Below are positions 59,484-64,000 of a stretch of 64,000 nucleotides of DNA, piece after piece (position 1 is the first letter of the stretch; every line of letters starts with the position of its first letter). The notes below the pieces were generated by a model, which worked only from the letters and a program-made list of their open reading frames with translations, made no database searches and was not told the origin of the DNA. This DNA comes from Fasciola hepatica (taxonomy: Eukaryota > Platyhelminthes > Trematoda > Plagiorchiida > Fasciolidae), in the NCBI GenBank assembly GCA_948099385.1, contig CANUEZ040000140.1, forward strand, positions 1-64,000. The letters are read 5' to 3'. A program made the translations under genes and the position numbers.

Positions 59484-62400
59484 TTTCTACGGTGGTAAGT
59501 TTTATTGACTGCGTATATGCTTGTATCGGAAAATCCACTTGCATATTTCTCATGGGAAAGTCGGAAGCAGCGAGCCGACGTCCGACTTTTTGATGTGATC
59601 AATGCAAGTAGATTTCCCATGACATACAATTCACTCTCCTCGTGCAAACAACTCTTTCTCTGGACATATAGGTTTTTTAAATTTGTCGTAGTTTGAGTAA
59701 TGTTCAGCAAATCAATTAGGACAAGTTCATTGAAACAGGAAATAATGTGGTTCGTGATTGGCGGCCAGACAACTCAACTTCTAAAAAAGTGCAGAACAGA
59801 ATTGAAGGATACAAAAGGCTCCAAACGATAGTTAATCCCGAATAAAAAATTTGATTTATAGGTTGTTTACCTTCATTCTGTTCAGTGGCGAAGTGATTCG
59901 TTGTGGAATTTTTCCCATATATCTTACTCACATGTATGAATTTGGTTATCATTGAACTGATTTTCCGAAGTAGTTTATTGAACTATACGGTTCAAAATTT
60001 GTGTGCCCCAGTGGTATGACATTTACATGTCGTGAAAGTTAAAATGTTTTTGAAATTGTATTATTGTGCATCATTATCCAGCCATCTTCACGCACGATTT
60101 ACCCTCTCACTAGTTGAACTTTATCGCTGATAAGTAGGTATTTACTTAACCCTACAAAGGGAATATATCATAAGAGCCAACCTATGCGAAACCTGATGGT
60201 CAAATCAAAATAGTCAGCACCCAACATAATGTCTGCGTGAACAGAACACGAAGAAGTCGAAATATACAAAGGACTATCAATTACTGAAATAGTAGAATGA
60301 CTCGACTGCTTCTAGAACGTTGTTTGACTTATACGATAAAATCTATCACTTGTTCAATACTAAGGGGGTGGATTTAAACATTTGGAAGTTAACCGCAATG
60401 AAGTAACTTCTCACCCGATGACCCCAGAAGCATCGAAACTCGAATTCATTGAATATCGTTTCAGGGCCATCTAAGGGTTTTGTTTTCGATATGAACTCCG
60501 GTGAATTTGGTCGGTGGCTTTATACCAGTATTTTAAAATCCGACGTGGTTACTTTAATCAAATCAGCAAGCTGAAGAGAGATAGAACGATAGCAGCTAAA
60601 AGCACTCAAACATACGTCTGCGGTTTCACGTTCGTTATAATCAATCCAAGAAATCTTTGTCTCCTTCGACAAAAGACACACATTATTCAGTTCATATGTC
60701 TCAAGCAATTAACTGCTTTTGTGTTCACGTCCAAATATCATTGGTACTTGCAGTTTTAAGAGAAACTGAGAGGTCGATATTTTAGTGAGCAAACTAGTAG
60801 CCTAGTGGATGAGGCATTTTGGTAGCGTGGACAAGATTATCATTAGTTATTATTAGGAAAGCATATATTTTATTAATGCACAAGATATATTCAGGATAAA
60901 GTGATGCTCATCGAAGACAGATGAAAACAACATGCAGTATAACATCAAACAAAGACAACGAATAAAAAGAAATCAAAGGCGTTTGTCCAAATCACAGAAC
61001 AACTAGAAACATATGTTTATAAAAAATAGGGGGCTACCCTACTTGGGAAAATGTAATTTATGCGCTAGCTGCATTTTACGAGAAAGTGTATCCTTTGTCT
61101 GAGCGTATCATCGCTTTACATCCCTATCAGGTATAACTGATTGTAATATTCGTTCCACCTTTCAAACACAAGCACCAATTAATACACTCTAAGAGGATCG
61201 TCGTTTTTCGGTCCTATAACTCGTAACTGCCAGTTACATTAGATCGAATGATATCGAGGAATTTTAGGAATCAAGGGAGGATTATTCCGTCTGAGCATTT
61301 CATGAATGCTTGGTAAATTAAATATATCCTCTGAAACGTAACCGTTTTTACGTTGTCCAGAAACCATTTGCACCGTAAGACGTTCTCCTGTCACCTTTAC
61401 CATCTAAAAGCTACGGTTTTGTGTTTTCAGTGGAGATGTGCCCACAGCTCGTAGAACACCAAGGGTCGATTTCATATGTCTAATGACGTTGCTCTGTAAT
61501 GAGACATTTCATCAACTTAATCGTGTTGTGAGCGTTTTCTCAAGTAAACGGGGAGAATGAATATTGTGAACGAGAATTTTAATAACACTTTTAACCAATA
61601 AATGGGGTAACCGATCACTCGAGAGAATTCCGTTTTCCCAGCGACTTGTTAGTAGTATCAGAGGTATCTCAGACAACACGTTTTTTCAGATGGATGTACC
61701 TTTTCACTTGATAAACTTCGTGCTACTTTATACTTTACCGAAGGTTAGCAAAAAGTCACAAAATACAAACAGCTCCAACTTTCTCGGGAAAACACAGTGG
61801 GATTTAGACTGGCAAATTAAAAGTAATTGTTCTTGAATATCAGGGGGTAACTTTGCTGGCGTTTTCATATGAAATGCTTTGATCTGTTTATCGAGGTGTT
61901 GTCAAATACATCACTTGCTAGTCTATATATTTTCTTATTGTACGAAAGCTTTGTACACTGTCTATCACCTGTAACATCGCCCATCTAAAATAGAGACATT
62001 TTATGAGGCAAATGAAGGGTGACCGGTATGGACTTACATTTCCGACGTTGACTTCTATCACAGATGAGCTGAATTCTCCACTTGGAATGCAAAAGTTCAT
62101 GTGAAATCCACTAGAGTCGTGTACTGTGGTACTGAAGAATTAGCTAGTAATTTCAATTAGGATTCTGATATCATTCTGTGCATCAGTTGTCTCACTCCTT
62201 ATCTAATTTCGCGTATCCCAGTAATTTTATTGCTCATGCAGTTTTGTCTCTCATTGATTTCGCGGTGCATAAATAATAATGCTAATTCTTACCACGCGTA
62301 AGTTAACATGGATGGGTAGGGATAATAGCTTGTTAGATAATTTCCTTTCTTCCTTCAACAGTGCCATACGTATTCCCGTATTAGTAACAATAAGATCGAG

Positions 62401-62874
62401 CTTAGGAAAACCGGGCTGATGAGGTTACTCAGAAGTCTGAGTGACTACGTGGTGAATCGGTACAGTTTGCCTTTACCATAACTAGATTATAACCTCTTCA
62501 TTTTTGTCAAGTCAAACAGGATTGTGTCATTTTCTATCTCAGCTGATGAATTTTCGGTAAAATTCAAAGATTAGAAAGTCACGTCTCGGTCAGCAAAATA
62601 GAAAAATGACCAAGCTATCTTAAATCTACCATGGGCATATGAAATTGTCTCTCAAGGTAGGACAGATAAACAATGGACGACTACACGAAGGCAAAAATTG
62701 TAACAGTTACTGAAACTGAATAATTTAAGTTGAAAGATACCAAAGGACCGCGATGCAACTGTGTTGGATCATCACAAAATGGTAGTATAATTCAGCGTAA
62801 TCCAGGCAAAAATGCCGAGGGAGCAATAAACTCGAATCAAATTTTCCGGCTTATCCAACATTTTTCAAAGTCAC
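59482..62874. other. Unassigned sequence
   Basis: No gene or known element. GTAGCCTAGTGG at about 60798 resembles a polymerase III A box but has no B box nearby. A minus-strand stretch at 62031-62064 ends AAT|GTAAGT and could be a small exon, without further support. Confidence 0.4.
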
Positions 62875-62990
62875 CTGATATATCTCATCACCGTAACGCT
62901 CGCTGAACTGCATAATCAAGAAGTCAATCGAAGTTTGTTCAAGAGTTAGGCCAGGAGCACAAAGGATTGGGCACTGAATAACTCCACTTT
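62875..62990 (-). CDS. Possible single exon of an unknown gene
   Basis: 116 nt bounded by acceptor TACACAG|AA (62991) and donor CAG|GTGACT. The open frame reads SGVIQCPILCAPGLTLEQTS then IDFLIMQFSERYGDEIYQ, with protein-like composition and a clean phase-0 end. The other two frames contain stops. I recognise no family. The gene would run on the minus strand with its other exons outside the window or undetected here. Confidence 0.4.
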
Positions 62991-64000
62991 CTGTGTATTC
63001 CACCAGAGGCAACAAAAGTGATTATCGTCCATCTCTATTTGGCAGTTACATGAAGTCTTTTGAATGAAATTTTAGCGAGCACGAGACGAAATACAGCATA
63101 CAGATTTTTTCTGCAGTCTGTTTGGTGATGTTAACTTGACCATCGATAGTACTATACCCCTTATCAACCTGGATAGGATTAACGTTATTAGGTGAATGGG
63201 AGTATTAAAAATTGGTCATTCAAGTTGCCCATTTGGGGCTTGTCGGACTCCGTGACCACTGGTTCCATCCAACCGGCGAGTATAAGTAGATGGATAACAC
63301 AACGAATCAGGACACATAAGGCTCTTCTATGCACAAACTAGTGACCAAATTGCTAATATTACCAATGTGATCGAGCTAAGAAAAATGAACTAATGCGGTC
63401 ATTCAGAAATATCAAAGATTATGTGGTGCACTGGTACTGTTTGCCTTTAACATATGCAATCAGAAGGGTCCCAACTAATGAAACTTTATTGGTTATTGCA
63501 ATGTGATCACATTCGTCTAAGTACCTGAAATTCAGGAGTTTATTGTGATTACTCGCAGCTGAATTGAGAACAGGATAAGGATAGGACTCGTGCTAATGAA
63601 TAATTAACAACCAAGCTGATACTACGCAAGGTGCGATTCTACTCGAGGTTTCCATGTGACGCCCTGGAAAATTGACCCGCTTGGCCAGTTCAATCAGGAG
63701 GAGAGTGTCCATGTTGTTTGGTACACCCCGAACAGTAATGCAAACCAAAGTAATCTTTCGCCAGATGTCAAAATCCTACTAATACTATTGTTTTACATAG
63801 CAGTTGAAGAAATCTAAACGAGTTGCACACAGGTGCGATAGTAAATATTTGGGGAGGATCAAACATGAGCAATCAGAATCAACACTATGAAGGAGTCCTC
63901 CTGAAGTGGGCCAGTAAATTTGCTAAGGAGCACCCCCAACGTACTGATCACTTTTTTGGTATTTTTAATAAACGACATAGATGAAAATGCTGCATGTGAC
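62991..64000. other. Unassigned right end
   Basis: A short piece at about 63612-63690 (TACTACGCAAG, CGAGGTTTCCATG, GAAAATTGACC) resembles 58940-59000 and 6188-6250, so it is another fragment of the dispersed repeat. Nothing else recognised. Confidence 0.5.

Noticed and set aside
60798..60840. tRNA gene or SINE at GTAGCCTAGTGG
   Set aside because: Only an A-box-like piece. No B box and no cloverleaf can be drawn.

Overview
The window looks like nuclear DNA from a flatworm, most likely a digenean trematode. It is AT-rich with long introns and GT-AG splice sites. It has one well-supported gene, a family C13 asparaginyl endopeptidase (legumain) most like the schistosome Sm32-type enzymes as I remember them. 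Around and inside that gene lie decayed non-LTR retrotransposons (CR1-like and RTE-like), Penelope-like elements (PLEs) with GIY-YIG ends, TA microsatellites and SINE-like repeats. I see no bacterial genes, rRNA or intact tRNA gene. Species is not assigned.

Layout. 1-3115: tandem array of about 406-bp units, open at the left window edge, whose last unit carries a tRNA-like A/B-box promoter. 3745-6560: dispersed repeat containing a broken PLE end. 6640-8130: CR1-like reverse transcriptase (RT) remnant. 11029-31853, minus strand: the legumain gene, 13 exons over 20.8 kb, with a TATA box upstream and an AATAAA downstream. Its introns hold an RTE-like element (20670-22720), two PLEs (23840-25172 and 25213-26632), a CR1-like element (29230-30905) and a small 48-bp inverted repeat (16455-16597).

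35446-49088: a very large inverted repeat. Two 5,881-bp arms pair with a constant coordinate sum of 84,534 and no net indel, around a 1,881-bp spacer. The spacer itself contains a third, inverted partial copy of arm sequence and a 30-bp scrap in the opposite sense, a patchwork typical of template switching. A non-LTR element appears to run across the inner border on the left but not on the right, which suggests that the left arm is the source.

51902-59240: a second, split copy of the 3745-6560 repeat. A 342-bp SINE-like element (52971-53312) related to the 5' satellite sits between short target-site duplications in it, and the copy at 3745-6560 has the matching empty site. The right end (59.5-64 kb) is mostly unassigned, with one exon-like stretch at 62875-62990.

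Functionally, the only likely working gene is legumain, a secreted or lysosomal/gut protease in flukes. The rest is repeat biology: satellite formation from a SINE-like unit, PLE insertion with inverted flanks, and formation of a giant palindrome.
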